Origin: an uncultured beta proteobacterium
GTDB lineage: Bacteria; Pseudomonadota; Gammaproteobacteria; Burkholderiales; SG8-39
Reading direction: 5' to 3'
Assembly: GCA_903859155.1 (NCBI GenBank)
Contig: CAIOLO010000006.1
Span: 1 to 41,391 of the forward strand
DNA: 41,391 nt
Shown here: one piece after another, positions 8,036-16,131 of the stretch
Layout: the number at the start of each line of letters is the position of its first letter
How positions within the stretch are numbered: position 1 is the stretch's first letter
Program-made: the position numbers and the translations under genes
The notes under the pieces: model-generated
Seen by the model: only the letters and a program-made list of their open reading frames with translations
Database searches by the model: none
Told to the model about the DNA's origin: nothing

Positions 8036-9214
8036 TCAAACGACGCGATCTAGTCCCACATAGTTCTCCGCCATGCTGGTCAGGGCCGGCCGGGAAGAGA
8101 GCATGTAGCGCAGTTGTGAAACCTGCAGCTGCTCCTGGAATCGCGCATCCGCGTCTTCAAAGCGGTGGAACAAAGTGGTCCACCACCAGGAGAAGTGCTG
8201 CGCCCGCCACACCCGCGGCAGGCAGTCCGCGGTGTAACGCGCCAGGTGCTCGCTGCTGCCGGAGCGGTAAAAGGCGCTGAGCGCCTCGGCCAGCACGCGC
8301 GCGTCGGCGATCGCGAGGTTCATGCCCTTGGCGCCGGTGGGCGGCACGATATGGGCCGAGTCGCCGGCCAGGTAAAGACGGCCCTGCTGCATCGGCTGGT
8401 GCACGAAGCTGCGCATTTCGGTGATGCCCTTGTCGATGATCGGGCCGTCCTTGAGGCTCCATCCGGGGATGTCCAGCCGCGCGCGCAATTCGCTCCAGAT
8501 GCGATCGTCCGACCACTGCTCGACGCGGTCCTCCACCGGGCATTGCAGATACAGGCGCGTCAGTTTGGGCGTGCGCATGGTGTGCAGCGCGAAGCCGCGC
8601 TCGTGGCGCGCGTAGATGAGTTCCTCGCACGAAGGCGCCACCTGCGCGAGGATGCCAAGCCAAGCGAAGGGATAGACCTTTTCATAGACCGTGGGATTGG
8701 CCACCGCGCCGCGGCAGACACCGTGGAAGCCGTCGCACCCGGCGACATGGTCCGCCTCGATTTCCTTGAGCGTCCCGTTTTCGCGGTAGCGCACCAGCGG
8801 GCGCGATCCGTCCAGCCGCTCCATGCCCTCCACCGCCGCCTCGAAGCGGATGGCCCCGCCCGCGGCGAGCCGCGCGGCGATCAGGTCTTTCACCACCTCC
8901 TGCTGCCCGTAGATGGTGACGTTGCGGCCCGGGGTGAGTTCGTCCAGCGGAATGCGGTGGCGCTCGCCCTGGAACTGGAAGTTCAGGCCGGTGTGCACCA
9001 TGGCTTCGCGCTTCAGGCGCTCGCCGACGCCGCTGGCGACAAGCAGGTCCACGGTGCGCTGCTCGAGCATGCCGGCGCGGATGCGTTTCTCCACGTAATC
9101 GCGGCTGCGGCTCTCGAGGATCACCGATTCGATGCCCTGCAGGTGCAAAAGGTGGGAGAGCACCAGCCCCGCGGGGCCGGCGCCGATGATCGCGACCTGG
9201 GTGCGTTCGCTCAT
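8036..9214 (-). CDS. pobA: 4-hydroxybenzoate 3-monooxygenase
   Basis: 392 residues, matching the usual length of PobA (about 390-395). It hydroxylates 4-hydroxybenzoate to protocatechuate using FAD and NAD(P)H, feeding the beta-ketoadipate or meta-cleavage routes. The FAD fingerprint GAGPAGL is at residues 11-17. RIRAGMLEQRTVDLL, the GCDGFHG motif and the second FAD/ribose motif LAGDSAHIVPPTGAKGMNLA are all family-typical, as is the C-terminal SMAENYVGLDRVV. No pobR regulator or protocatechuate dioxygenase genes lie in the window, so the downstream pathway must be encoded elsewhere. It is divergent from the toxin-antitoxin operon at 9402. Confidence 0.95.
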   Translation of the reverse strand: MSERTQVAIIGAGPAGLVLSHLLHLQGIESVILESRSRDYVEKRIRAGMLEQRTVDLLVASGVGERLKREAMVHTGLNFQFQGERHRIPLDELTPGRNVTIYGQQEVVKDLIAARLAAGGAIRFEAAVEGMERLDGSRPLVRYRENGTLKEIEADHVAGCDGFHGVCRGAVANPTVYEKVYPFAWLGILAQVAPSCEELIYARHERGFALHTMRTPKLTRLYLQCPVEDRVEQWSDDRIWSELRARLDIPGWSLKDGPIIDKGITEMRSFVHQPMQQGRLYLAGDSAHIVPPTGAKGMNLAIADARVLAEALSAFYRSGSSEHLARYTADCLPRVWRAQHFSWWWTTLFHRFEDADARFQEQLQVSQLRYMLSSRPALTSMAENYVGLDRVV

Positions 9215-9357
9215 TTACGGCCTTTCAATGGTCAGTGTGCTCAGGTGTTAATGTTATCGCGGCCGCGAGGTTCTTGGCAGAATATCCCGTGGGCAATGGG
9301 TAACGCCCATGCAAACGCAACAGCAAACGGAACGGCGACTTGTTCGGGTTGTCCAGG

Positions 9358-9388
9358 TGTAATACTATGAACGGATGGTTGTATTACA
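9358..9388. promoter_or_regulatory. Operator-like inverted repeat before the CopG/PIN operon
   Basis: TGTAATAC (9358-9365) and GTATTACA (9381-9388) are exact inverted arms 15 bases apart. They end about 13 bases before the proposed TTG start. Ribbon-helix-helix antitoxins commonly repress their own operon through such repeats, so this is the likely autoregulatory site. It also overlaps the alternative ATG at 9375, which argues against that start. Confidence 0.6.
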
Positions 9389-9401
9389 GGGGGGATCTCG
9401 C

Positions 9402-9683
9402 TTGACTCTTACCGTGCGCCTACCCGATCGCGTGGAGCAGGAGCTTGCCGAATATTGCGTCAAGCGCCGCATTTCCAAGAGCGAAGCCGTCAAGCAGGCG
9501 CTGGTGGAATTGATTTCCCGGAGCGCCGGGAAGCCGAGCGCTTACGACCTGGGCAAGGATCTTTTCGGGCCGCATACCGATGCGCCTCCCACCGAGGACG
9601 TGGCGCTTCATAGCCGACGCCTGCTGCGCGAGAATTTTCGCGCGAAGACAAGCGCCAAGCGCAGGCCGACGAGCGCAAAGTGA
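9402..9683 (+). CDS. Ribbon-helix-helix (CopG-like) antitoxin
   Basis: 93 residues if translated from TTG 9402, which has a G-rich ribosome site (AGGGGGGAT) at suitable distance and begins directly with the RHH strand LTVRLPDR. An ATG at 9375 would add nine residues but lies inside the operator. The N-terminal 45 residues form a typical RHH DNA-binding domain (LPDRVEQELAEYCVKRRISKSEAVKQALVEL is spread over the strand and two helices). The basic C-terminal tail likely wraps the toxin. The stop overlaps the toxin start (GTGA), indicating translational coupling. It should neutralise the PIN toxin and repress the operon. Confidence 0.82.
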   Translation: MTLTVRLPDRVEQELAEYCVKRRISKSEAVKQALVELISRSAGKPSAYDLGKDLFGPHTDAPPTEDVALHSRRLLRENFRAKTSAKRRPTSAK

Positions 9684-10096
9684 GCGGTGTTATCGTCGAC
9701 ACCGGTTTTCTCGTTCCGCTTTTTCGACCGGCAGACCGGCTGCGCTCATCGGCGCGGGAGTTTCTCCGCGACAATGCGCATCCGTTGCTTACCGTGGCGC
9801 CGGTGATTGTTGAAACCTGTTTTTTTCTCGATCCCGATGGCAAAGGCCGCCTGCTCGAATGGATTCAGCGCGGCGCCGTCGCGGTCGCCGAAGTGCCGAG
9901 TCCGGCATACGCGGACATTCGCACCCTTATTCGCAAGTACGCCGACCGCGACATCGACTTCGCCGATGCGGCGCTCATCTGGTTCGCTGAAAAAGCCGGC
10001 TGCCGTCGTGTTTTGACCGTGGATGTGCGCGACTTCAGCATCTTTCGCCTGGCCAAAGGCAGGCGCTTCGATCTGCTCAAGTGGTATGAGGCCTGA
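9680..10096 (+). CDS. PIN-domain ribonuclease toxin (VapC-like)
   Basis: 138 residues from GTG 9680, overlapping the antitoxin stop by 4 bases. The acidic residues that bind Mg in PIN nucleases are present: Asp in VIVDTGFLVP, Glu in VIVETCFF, Asp in DFADAALIWFA and Asp in VDVRDF. VapC-type toxins cut RNA, often tRNA or rRNA. With the RHH antitoxin upstream it forms a complete type II module. The target RNA cannot be told from sequence. Confidence 0.85.
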   Translation: MSGVIVDTGFLVPLFRPADRLRSSAREFLRDNAHPLLTVAPVIVETCFFLDPDGKGRLLEWIQRGAVAVAEVPSPAYADIRTLIRKYADRDIDFADAALIWFAEKAGCRRVLTVDVRDFSIFRLAKGRRFDLLKWYEA

Positions 10097-10269
10097 TCGT
10101 TTTCGCGTGAATCTGCCGCGTTCGCGTTCCATTGCCCGACGCGCTTGACCGTGGTTGCGGAATTTTGCAACATGCCTCGAACAATAGGCGCCGAAGGAAA
10201 CCGAAAGCGCCTTGCCGCCACGGCATCAACGCCGATTGAATTTCAACCATCAATGGAAATCCAGAAACC

Positions 10270-11391
10270 ATGACACTGAAACGCCCCCAGTCACCCGCCG
10301 GCACGCTGGTGGTGCTCGAGCACACATCAAAAATCCTCAAGGGCAACCCGCTGGGCGACCCGCATGTTCGCAAGCTCGGCGTGTGGCTGCCGCCGCAGTA
10401 TGAGCAGGCCGCGGGCAGGCGGGGGGCGGTCGGGCGGCGCTTTCCGGTGATATACGACCTGGTGGGCTTTACCGGGTCGGGGCAGTCGCACACCAACTGG
10501 AAGCCCTTCAGCGACAATGTCCCGGAGCGCGCCGCGCGGCTCATACACGAAGGCAAGATGGGGCCCGCGATTCTGGTGTTTCCGGACTGCTTCACGGCAA
10601 TGGGCGGCAACCAGTATGTGAATTCATCGGCGATCGGCAACTATGCCGACTACCTCACGCGCGAGATCATCCCGTTTGTCGATGGGCAATTCCACACGCT
10701 GGCAAGCCGCGAGCATCGCGGCTGCTTCGGCAAGTCCTCCGGCGGCTACGGCTCGATCATCCACGCCATGAAGTATGCGAAGTACTGGGGCGCCGTCGCC
10801 GACCACTCCGGGGACGCGTATTTCGATTTCGTCTACTGGCACGACTGGCCCAATACGCTGAACGAACTGGCCAAACACCGTGCGGTCAGGCGCACCGCCG
10901 GCCGCTATGACGCGCGCCGCGAGTCGGCCCGCCGCGGCCTGGCCGAGGGGCTTGACGACGGGCGCATCAAGCGTTTTCTCGATACCGTCTGGAAAAAGGA
11001 AAAGCTCTCGGGGGCCGAAGGCCATTGCATCATGAACCTGTGCATGGCCGCCAGCTACGATCCGGACCCGAAGGCGCCGCTCGGATTCCGCGTGCCGTTT
11101 AATTTGGAGTCGGGTGAACTGATCGAAAAACGCTGGCAGAAGTGGCGCGCAAACGATCCGGTCAATCTGGTGGCGAAGTACCGCGACAATCTCAGGTCGA
11201 TGCGCGGCATCTACATCGACTGCGGCTGGCGCGACCAGTACCACATTCACTACGGTGCGCGCATTCTCGCCAAGCGCCTGGCGGTGGCCGGCATCCGCCA
11301 CACCTACGAGGAGTTCGACGACAACCACTCCGACATCGATTACCGCATGGATGTGAGCCTGCCGTTCCTGTACAAGGCGTTGAAGCCCTGA
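10270..11391 (+). CDS. Alpha/beta-hydrolase-fold esterase (esterase D/feruloyl-esterase-like group)
   Basis: 373 residues, no signal peptide, so cytoplasmic. The central region has the fold marks RFPVIYDLVGFTGSG (beta-strand and oxyanion region), GPAILVFPDCFT, the nucleophile elbow FGKSSGGYGS with catalytic Ser near residue 154 (GxSxG), and a C-terminal His in DDNHSDID. It resembles the putative-esterase family that acts on carboxyl esters. About 170 bases separate it from the PIN toxin; it appears monocistronic. The substrate is unknown; nearby aromatic-catabolism genes make an aromatic or phenolic ester possible, which is inference. Confidence 0.8.
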   Translation: MTLKRPQSPAGTLVVLEHTSKILKGNPLGDPHVRKLGVWLPPQYEQAAGRRGAVGRRFPVIYDLVGFTGSGQSHTNWKPFSDNVPERAARLIHEGKMGPAILVFPDCFTAMGGNQYVNSSAIGNYADYLTREIIPFVDGQFHTLASREHRGCFGKSSGGYGSIIHAMKYAKYWGAVADHSGDAYFDFVYWHDWPNTLNELAKHRAVRRTAGRYDARRESARRGLAEGLDDGRIKRFLDTVWKKEKLSGAEGHCIMNLCMAASYDPDPKAPLGFRVPFNLESGELIEKRWQKWRANDPVNLVAKYRDNLRSMRGIYIDCGWRDQYHIHYGARILAKRLAVAGIRHTYEEFDDNHSDIDYRMDVSLPFLYKALKP

Positions 11392-11539
11392 GGCGGCGGA
11401 CTGCTTTCAGGATTTAATCGCGCGATGGCGGCTGCGGTGTTTATCGTGATAACGCCGCCGCCGCCAATCCCGGTTGGCCAAGAACGCATAAACCCGTCAA
11501 ACTAGGGCCTGATTCAACAGCGTATTGACAGGAGATCCA

Positions 11540-11776
11540 TTGAGCCATTCACAGTTGGTACAAATCCGGCGCCGAAAGAACAAAGCCAAAAAAGACGCCG
11601 CAAACGCCGTCAAGCAGGCGAAGAAGCTGGAATACATCAAGTTGCACGGGGTAAAGGAAAAGGCACCGAAGGCCCCCAAAGCGCCGAAGCCGCCGAAAGC
11701 GCCCAAGGTCAAAGCGGCCGAGGCGCCAAAAGCCGCAAAAGCCCCCAAGCCGCCGAAAGCCCCTAAAGCCGCTTGA
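11540..11776 (+). CDS. Small Lys/Pro/Ala-rich basic protein
   Basis: 78 residues from TTG 11540, preceded by AGGAG at about 5 bases; no ATG fits. An upstream TTG at 11525 lacks a ribosome site. The first 40 residues are basic and probably helical (QIRRRKNKAKKDAANAVKQA), and the last 35 are a run of APK, PPK and KAPK units with no acidic balance. The composition resembles bacterial histone-H1-like or AlgP-like tails that bind nucleic acid. There is almost no Ser/Thr. Function unknown; nucleic-acid binding is the best guess. It converges on the RIO kinase gene. Confidence 0.65.
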   Translation: MSHSQLVQIRRRKNKAKKDAANAVKQAKKLEYIKLHGVKEKAPKAPKAPKPPKAPKVKAAEAPKAAKAPKPPKAPKAA

Positions 11777-11816
11777 GCGCAGCGGTCCGCCGCAGGCCTG
11801 CGCCGGGCGCCCCGGG

Positions 11817-12668
11817 CTAAACCGGCTCGGCGCGCCGGCGTTCCGCTTCTTCCCGATCTTCCCTGCGGGCGAGTTCGAGTTCGCGCAGCACCGCCGTGGG
11901 GTTGGCCGGACGATGGTCTGCGGCGACGCGCCCGGTCAGTTGCACCCCGGCGGTAAGCAGTCCGGTCTGATACAGCGCCCAGATCTCCTTGCCGTATTCG
12001 CTCGCCAGCAACTGCGGCGCAAAACGGCCAAAGAACGCCGCCAGATTGCCCACGTCGCGCTCGAGCATTGCGGCGGCGCTGCTGTTACCCGCGGCATCCA
12101 CGGCCTGTGGCAGATCGATGATGACCGGCCCGTCGGCGCCCACCAGGATGTTGTACTCGGACAGGTCGCCGTGGATCACGCCGGCGCGCAGCATCAGCAC
12201 CACCTGCTCGAGCAGCATGGCGTGGTATTCAAGGGCCATCGCTTCGCTTAGTTCGAGGTCGTTCAAGCGCGGCGCGGCGTTTCCCGCGGCATCGGTCACC
12301 AGTTCCATCAGCAGCACGCCTTCGAAACAGATATGGGGCTGCGGCACGCGCACGCCCGCGGCGGCCAGGCGGTACAGGGCGTCCACCTCGGCGTTCTGCC
12401 AGGCCTCCTCCTGCATCCTGCGGCCGTAGCGGGTGCCCTTGCCGCGTGCCCGCGCCTCGCGGCTGTTCTTGACCTTGCGGCCCTCCTGGTAGGCGGTGGC
12501 CTGGCGGAAATTGCGCTGCTGTGCATCCTTGTACACCTTCGCGCAGCGGATCTCGGCGCCGCAACGGACCACGTAGACGACCGCCTCCTTGCCGCTCATC
12601 AGTTGACGCACCACTTCGTCGATCAGCCCTTCTTCGACGAGGGGTTCCAGTCTTTTCGGGATTTTCAT
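11817..12668 (-). CDS. RIO-type atypical serine kinase
   Basis: 283 residues. RIO-family features are clear: a phosphate-binding region with MSGKEAVVYVV, a flexible loop region rich in Arg/Lys (GRKVKNSREARARGKGTRYG), the hinge LLMELVTD, the catalytic loop HGDLSEYNILV with Asp and Asn, and the metal-binding IIDLPQAVD in place of DFG. RIO1/RIO2 act in ribosome maturation in eukaryotes and archaea; bacterial members are less understood. A weakly conserved C-terminal tail of about 60 residues is highly charged. It lies downstream of, and in the same direction as, the receiver/MBL gene, with 75 bases between. Confidence 0.88.
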   Translation of the reverse strand: MKIPKRLEPLVEEGLIDEVVRQLMSGKEAVVYVVRCGAEIRCAKVYKDAQQRNFRQATAYQEGRKVKNSREARARGKGTRYGRRMQEEAWQNAEVDALYRLAAAGVRVPQPHICFEGVLLMELVTDAAGNAAPRLNDLELSEAMALEYHAMLLEQVVLMLRAGVIHGDLSEYNILVGADGPVIIDLPQAVDAAGNSSAAAMLERDVGNLAAFFGRFAPQLLASEYGKEIWALYQTGLLTAGVQLTGRVAADHRPANPTAVLRELELARREDREEAERRRAEPV

Positions 12669-12743
12669 CGGGCCCAGTGTATCAAGTGGCGCGGCGCGTG
12701 CCGCGGGAAGGCGGGCACGGGCAGAATTCAGATGCGGACTTGA

Positions 12744-15533
12744 TCAATGCTCCCCGGCTCCGGTGCTCTCGACCAGTTCAATGACGCGCAGGCGCCGCTC
12801 GTGGGTTTCCAGCATTTTCCACAGAACCACCGGGATGCCGCGCAGGTCGGCCGTCGCGAAGGCGAGCAATTTGCACTCGCCCCTTGTTATCCAGGTCCAA
12901 GGCGGTGGCGGCCGGTCCAGGCACGCCTCTTCGCCGACGAAGCCGCCCGGTTTGACCTGCTCGAGCACCGCGCCATCGTGGTTGAGCAGGGCGATCGCAC
13001 CCTTGTGCAAAACATACAACTGCCTGGCGCCGGAGGCCGCAGCCGTGATGGTCTGCCCGTCGGGCAGGTGCAGGTGGCGCGCAGCGCGCGCCAGCAGGCC
13101 CTGTACACCCATCGAAATGCGTTCACCGAACAACCAGGTCCCGCGCTGGAAGGCGGTGTCCGCCAGCAGCGCGCGCAGCCTCTGAAACACTCCGCCGTTG
13201 AGCAGGAAGGTGCGCAGCGCCTGCGTTCTGATGGGCAGCAGGCGCACCGGCGATGCCGCGCGCCAGGATTCCTGCAGCGGCCCTTCCTGAAACAGCGTCT
13301 CGATGCCGATCAGGGCGCCACAGGCGACGGTTCGCGGTGCGCCGGGGGCCGTGTGGGCGCACTCGACGCTGCCCGAGAGCAGCAGGTAGACGTCCGTTAT
13401 GTTCTGGCCGCGGCGCAGGATCAGGCTGCCCGCGTTCTGGATCGACACCGGGGCGCGCACCAGCGCATTCAACTCGTCGAGGCTGGACTCGGGGAAGATC
13501 TGCATCAGGTAACGGTAGGCGCGCTGGATCTGGTAATCCTGGCTGCTCGCCACCAGCACGTCCACCGCGCCGAATGTCGCCTGGGAGCCGATATCGAGTT
13601 CCTCGCTGGAAAACGCTGTGGCGCGGTGGGCGAGCACGATCTTGCCCGAAGTGTCTTTGGCGAAGTCCAGCGGCTCGCCATGAATCAGGCCGCCGCCGCT
13701 GTCGATTTTCTTGAGGGTGGCCGGTGTCAGGTAGCGCGCCTGGATGATGTCGGCATAGTCGGCGGGCAGGCTGTCGTTGGCCGGGCCTTCGTCAAGCAGG
13801 CGCCGCAGCACTTTCATCGACACGATGTCGGCCCAGTGGGCGTAGGTCTGGTAGCCGCCGTTGTCCTGCACCCGGAACACGAACACCGTGCTCTCCACCG
13901 GATGCGGGGAATGGATGGGCATCACCTCCATGCCGTCGCAGTCGTTCCACTGATCGGTGACCAGGTCGCGGACATCGAAGAACTGGGTGAACAGGTCCTC
14001 TTCCGCGGATATCAGTGCCGAGAGCTTTTTCGTCACCGAGGAGCGCACCACCGGCGTGGCGAAGTATTTGATGCGGCGCCCGGATGCGAGCAGCGCCGGG
14101 ATTCCCGCGAAATGGTCGTCGTGCGCGTGGGTGTGGAAAATGCCTTCGATTTCCGACAGATCAATGCCCAGGCTGCGCAGCGTGTCGAGGATGCCGGGGC
14201 CGGCGTCGACCAGGTAGTAGCGCCCCTGGAACATGACAATGCTGCCCATGCTCTGGCGGCGCGGATCCCAGCCATCGCCTTCGCCGCAGTGGATGACGCC
14301 GAAATACTGCGGCTCGATCGGATGCTGCCCCGGCGTATAGGGGGTTTCGTAGAGCTCGTCCCTGGCCAGGTTCAGGTCGACTTCGCTGCAGCGGCCGCGG
14401 TAGCTGAACTCGAAGCGGTTGAGGGCGACGCGCCGCACGCTCACGCCGTCGCGCAGCTCGATGGGGCCCTCGCCGATCACGCGCGAGTCGAGCAGGTCTT
14501 CGCTAGCGCGTATCTCGCCGAAGGCAAAATGCAGCTTCAGGGCCATCTGCCGGCGCGCCTCTTGGGCATCCAGGCCGGCGGCGCGCAGTTCGTCTTCACT
14601 GACCAGGCCGTAGTTGCCGCGATAGATGTAGTCCAGCTGCGAGCGCACCTGGGCCTCGGAGCCGATCAGCATCGGCTTGCGGCCGTTGTTGTTGGGGTGG
14701 CCGGGCAGGAGCATGCCCTGGCGGTAGAGCATCTGCAGCACCGGGAATTCCGACAGGTTGGCAAAGCTGCCGTTTTGCACCAGAACGTCCGAGAGCAGGA
14801 TGACATTCGGCCCGGTCTCGCAGCTGTACTCGCCCTTGCGCTCCTCGACGATGTGGCCGCGCAGCATCAGGTGTTTGACCACGTCGCCGGGGCAGCCGCA
14901 CAGGATGTAGAGCCCGGCTTCGGGCACCTGCACCCAGTAGACCCCGGCGGCCACGCGCGTGGTGCGCAGGTTTTGCATCGCCTCACGCAGGGCCTCGCGG
15001 CTGGCTTCGAGTTCCGCGGTGCGCCTTGCCACCTTGGCCTCCAGCAGCGCGTTCTGGCCGATCAGTTCGCGCTGCGCATCGCGCAAGGCCAGGTGCAGCC
15101 TCAGGCGCGCCTCGAGCACGCTGCTGTCGAGTGTCTTGTGCAGGTAATCCACCGCGCCGGCCTTCAGGCCGAGGCTCTCGTCCTCCATGTCGGTGCGCGT
15201 GCCGGTGAGGAATATGACCGGTGTGTCTGCCGTGGCAGGATCAAGCTTGATGCGGCGGCAAAGCTCGTAGCCATCCATCCCGGGCATGCTGACGTCGCAC
15301 AGGATAAGGTCCGGGCGTTCCCGGCGCGCCAGTGCCAGCGTCTGCTCCGGAGCGTTGGTCACCACGACCGCGAATCCGCCTCCGAGTCGCAACGACAGGT
15401 AATCGGTCATTGCCGGATCGTCGTCGACCACCAGAATCTTGTTCTTGGCACCGCTTGGCACTGCGTCTCCCGTCTGAGCGCCCGCCGGGGGCGCTGCCAT
15501 GTTGCCAACCATCACTTGTGAATTGCGCCGCAT
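12744..15533 (-). CDS. Receiver - coiled coil - metallo-beta-lactamase fold - double cyclic-nucleotide-binding protein
   Basis: 929 residues. Receiver domain at about 33-150 (LVVDDDPAM, Asp in LILCDVSMPGMDG, Lys in YLHKTLD). A coiled coil follows (about 155-190). Next come about 200 residues I cannot assign, with the notable GMLLPGHPNNNGRKPMLIG. An MBL-fold hydrolase follows with metal motif HTHAHDDHFAGIP near residues 466-473, a later IHSPHPVES and the metal Asp in AHWADIV. Two cNMP-like barrels close the protein (about 700-790 with ILRRGQNITDVYLLLSGSVE, and about 825-915 with LYVLHKGAIALLNHDG). MBL folds include class II cyclic-nucleotide phosphodiesterases, so a phospho-gated enzyme with ligand feedback is possible, but this is inference. 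Starts at 15512 or 15500 are also possible. Confidence 0.85.
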   Translation of the reverse strand: MRRNSQVMVGNMAAPPAGAQTGDAVPSGAKNKILVVDDDPAMTDYLSLRLGGGFAVVVTNAPEQTLALARRERPDLILCDVSMPGMDGYELCRRIKLDPATADTPVIFLTGTRTDMEDESLGLKAGAVDYLHKTLDSSVLEARLRLHLALRDAQRELIGQNALLEAKVARRTAELEASREALREAMQNLRTTRVAAGVYWVQVPEAGLYILCGCPGDVVKHLMLRGHIVEERKGEYSCETGPNVILLSDVLVQNGSFANLSEFPVLQMLYRQGMLLPGHPNNNGRKPMLIGSEAQVRSQLDYIYRGNYGLVSEDELRAAGLDAQEARRQMALKLHFAFGEIRASEDLLDSRVIGEGPIELRDGVSVRRVALNRFEFSYRGRCSEVDLNLARDELYETPYTPGQHPIEPQYFGVIHCGEGDGWDPRRQSMGSIVMFQGRYYLVDAGPGILDTLRSLGIDLSEIEGIFHTHAHDDHFAGIPALLASGRRIKYFATPVVRSSVTKKLSALISAEEDLFTQFFDVRDLVTDQWNDCDGMEVMPIHSPHPVESTVFVFRVQDNGGYQTYAHWADIVSMKVLRRLLDEGPANDSLPADYADIIQARYLTPATLKKIDSGGGLIHGEPLDFAKDTSGKIVLAHRATAFSSEELDIGSQATFGAVDVLVASSQDYQIQRAYRYLMQIFPESSLDELNALVRAPVSIQNAGSLILRRGQNITDVYLLLSGSVECAHTAPGAPRTVACGALIGIETLFQEGPLQESWRAASPVRLLPIRTQALRTFLLNGGVFQRLRALLADTAFQRGTWLFGERISMGVQGLLARAARHLHLPDGQTITAAASGARQLYVLHKGAIALLNHDGAVLEQVKPGGFVGEEACLDRPPPPWTWITRGECKLLAFATADLRGIPVVLWKMLETHERRLRVIELVESTGAGEH

Positions 15534-15686
15534 GCGGCAGCGCCGGGTACAGGATACTGGTTACCGGCCATCGGCGCTTTGTCCATGATGTGCCTGCCCC
15601 GCCGGTTGCGCGCTCGGACGCGGTATCGGCCGAGCGCGTGCTGCTCGCGAACAAAGCGGGTCGCTGCGGCCGTGGTCCTGAAGATT

Positions 15687-15700
15687 TTGACCCAGATCAA
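15687..15700 (+). promoter_or_regulatory. FNR/ANR-type site with matching -10 element
   Basis: TTGACCCAGATCAA differs from the FNR consensus TTGAT-N4-ATCAA at one base. Its centre (15693.5) would put a class II start point near 15735, and ATACTT lies at 15723-15728 where a -10 element is expected. The gene at 15757 follows. This geometry suggests activation at low oxygen. The divergent 929-residue gene starts 154 bases away on the other side and may also respond. Confidence 0.6.
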
Positions 15701-15756
15701 TCCACGATTACCTGTCACGCACATACTTTTGCCGTGGTTATTGGAGAAATGCCAAC

Positions 15757-16077
15757 ATGCTGACTCTCGAAGACTGCATTGAAATGTCCGACCTCAGCGA
15801 AGAGGAGGTTCTGGCAATCGCCGAGCACGAGCATATTCCCACCATCGTGGCGGCGGCCATGGCGCACTATCTGGTGCATTGCCCCGACGGCGAGCTTTGC
15901 ATCAAGGCGATGATCAGGGACGACATACGCGATTCGGCCGCCCGCGGCGACAAGGTCCATGCGCTGACGCTCAAGCTGGTGATGCGCCAGTTCATCGCGC
16001 AGCATCCCCGCTGCGAGGAGCGCCTGCGCGTGCGCATGCGCCTTCCCGAGCGCCGCCAGGAGGCCAGCACGCCCTGA
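15757..16077 (+). CDS. Small conserved-looking hypothetical protein
   Basis: 106 residues, mostly helical and probably cytoplasmic, with no transmembrane segment or signal peptide. Sequence features include MSDLSEEEVLAIAEHEH and an AAAMAHYLVHCPDGE segment with His and Cys residues, then a basic C-terminal part (RLRVRMRLPERRQ). A GGAG ribosome site precedes ATG. I do not recognise the family. Its promoter carries an FNR-type box, so expression is probably oxygen-linked. It is divergent from the receiver/MBL gene, and the two share a 223-base promoter region. Confidence 0.75.
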   Translation: MLTLEDCIEMSDLSEEEVLAIAEHEHIPTIVAAAMAHYLVHCPDGELCIKAMIRDDIRDSAARGDKVHALTLKLVMRQFIAQHPRCEERLRVRMRLPERRQEASTP

Positions 16078-16092
16078 CGGGCCGGTGGCCGT

Positions 16093-16118
16093 GCCGCCTG
16101 CGTGATCAGTCAGGCGGC
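16093..16118. terminator. Hairpin between convergent genes
   Basis: GCCGCCTG (16093-16100) and CAGGCGGC (16111-16118) are exact arms around a 10-base loop, at the junction of the converging small gene and Bug gene. There is no T-tract, so it is a probable but unproven terminator. Confidence 0.45.
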
Positions 16119-16131
16119 CGTGTGCCTCGCG

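Noticed and set aside
12747-15521. 924-codon plus-strand frame opposite the receiver/MBL gene
   Set aside because: Composition is His/Ala/Gln-rich without domains; the minus strand has clear receiver, MBL and cNMP motifs.
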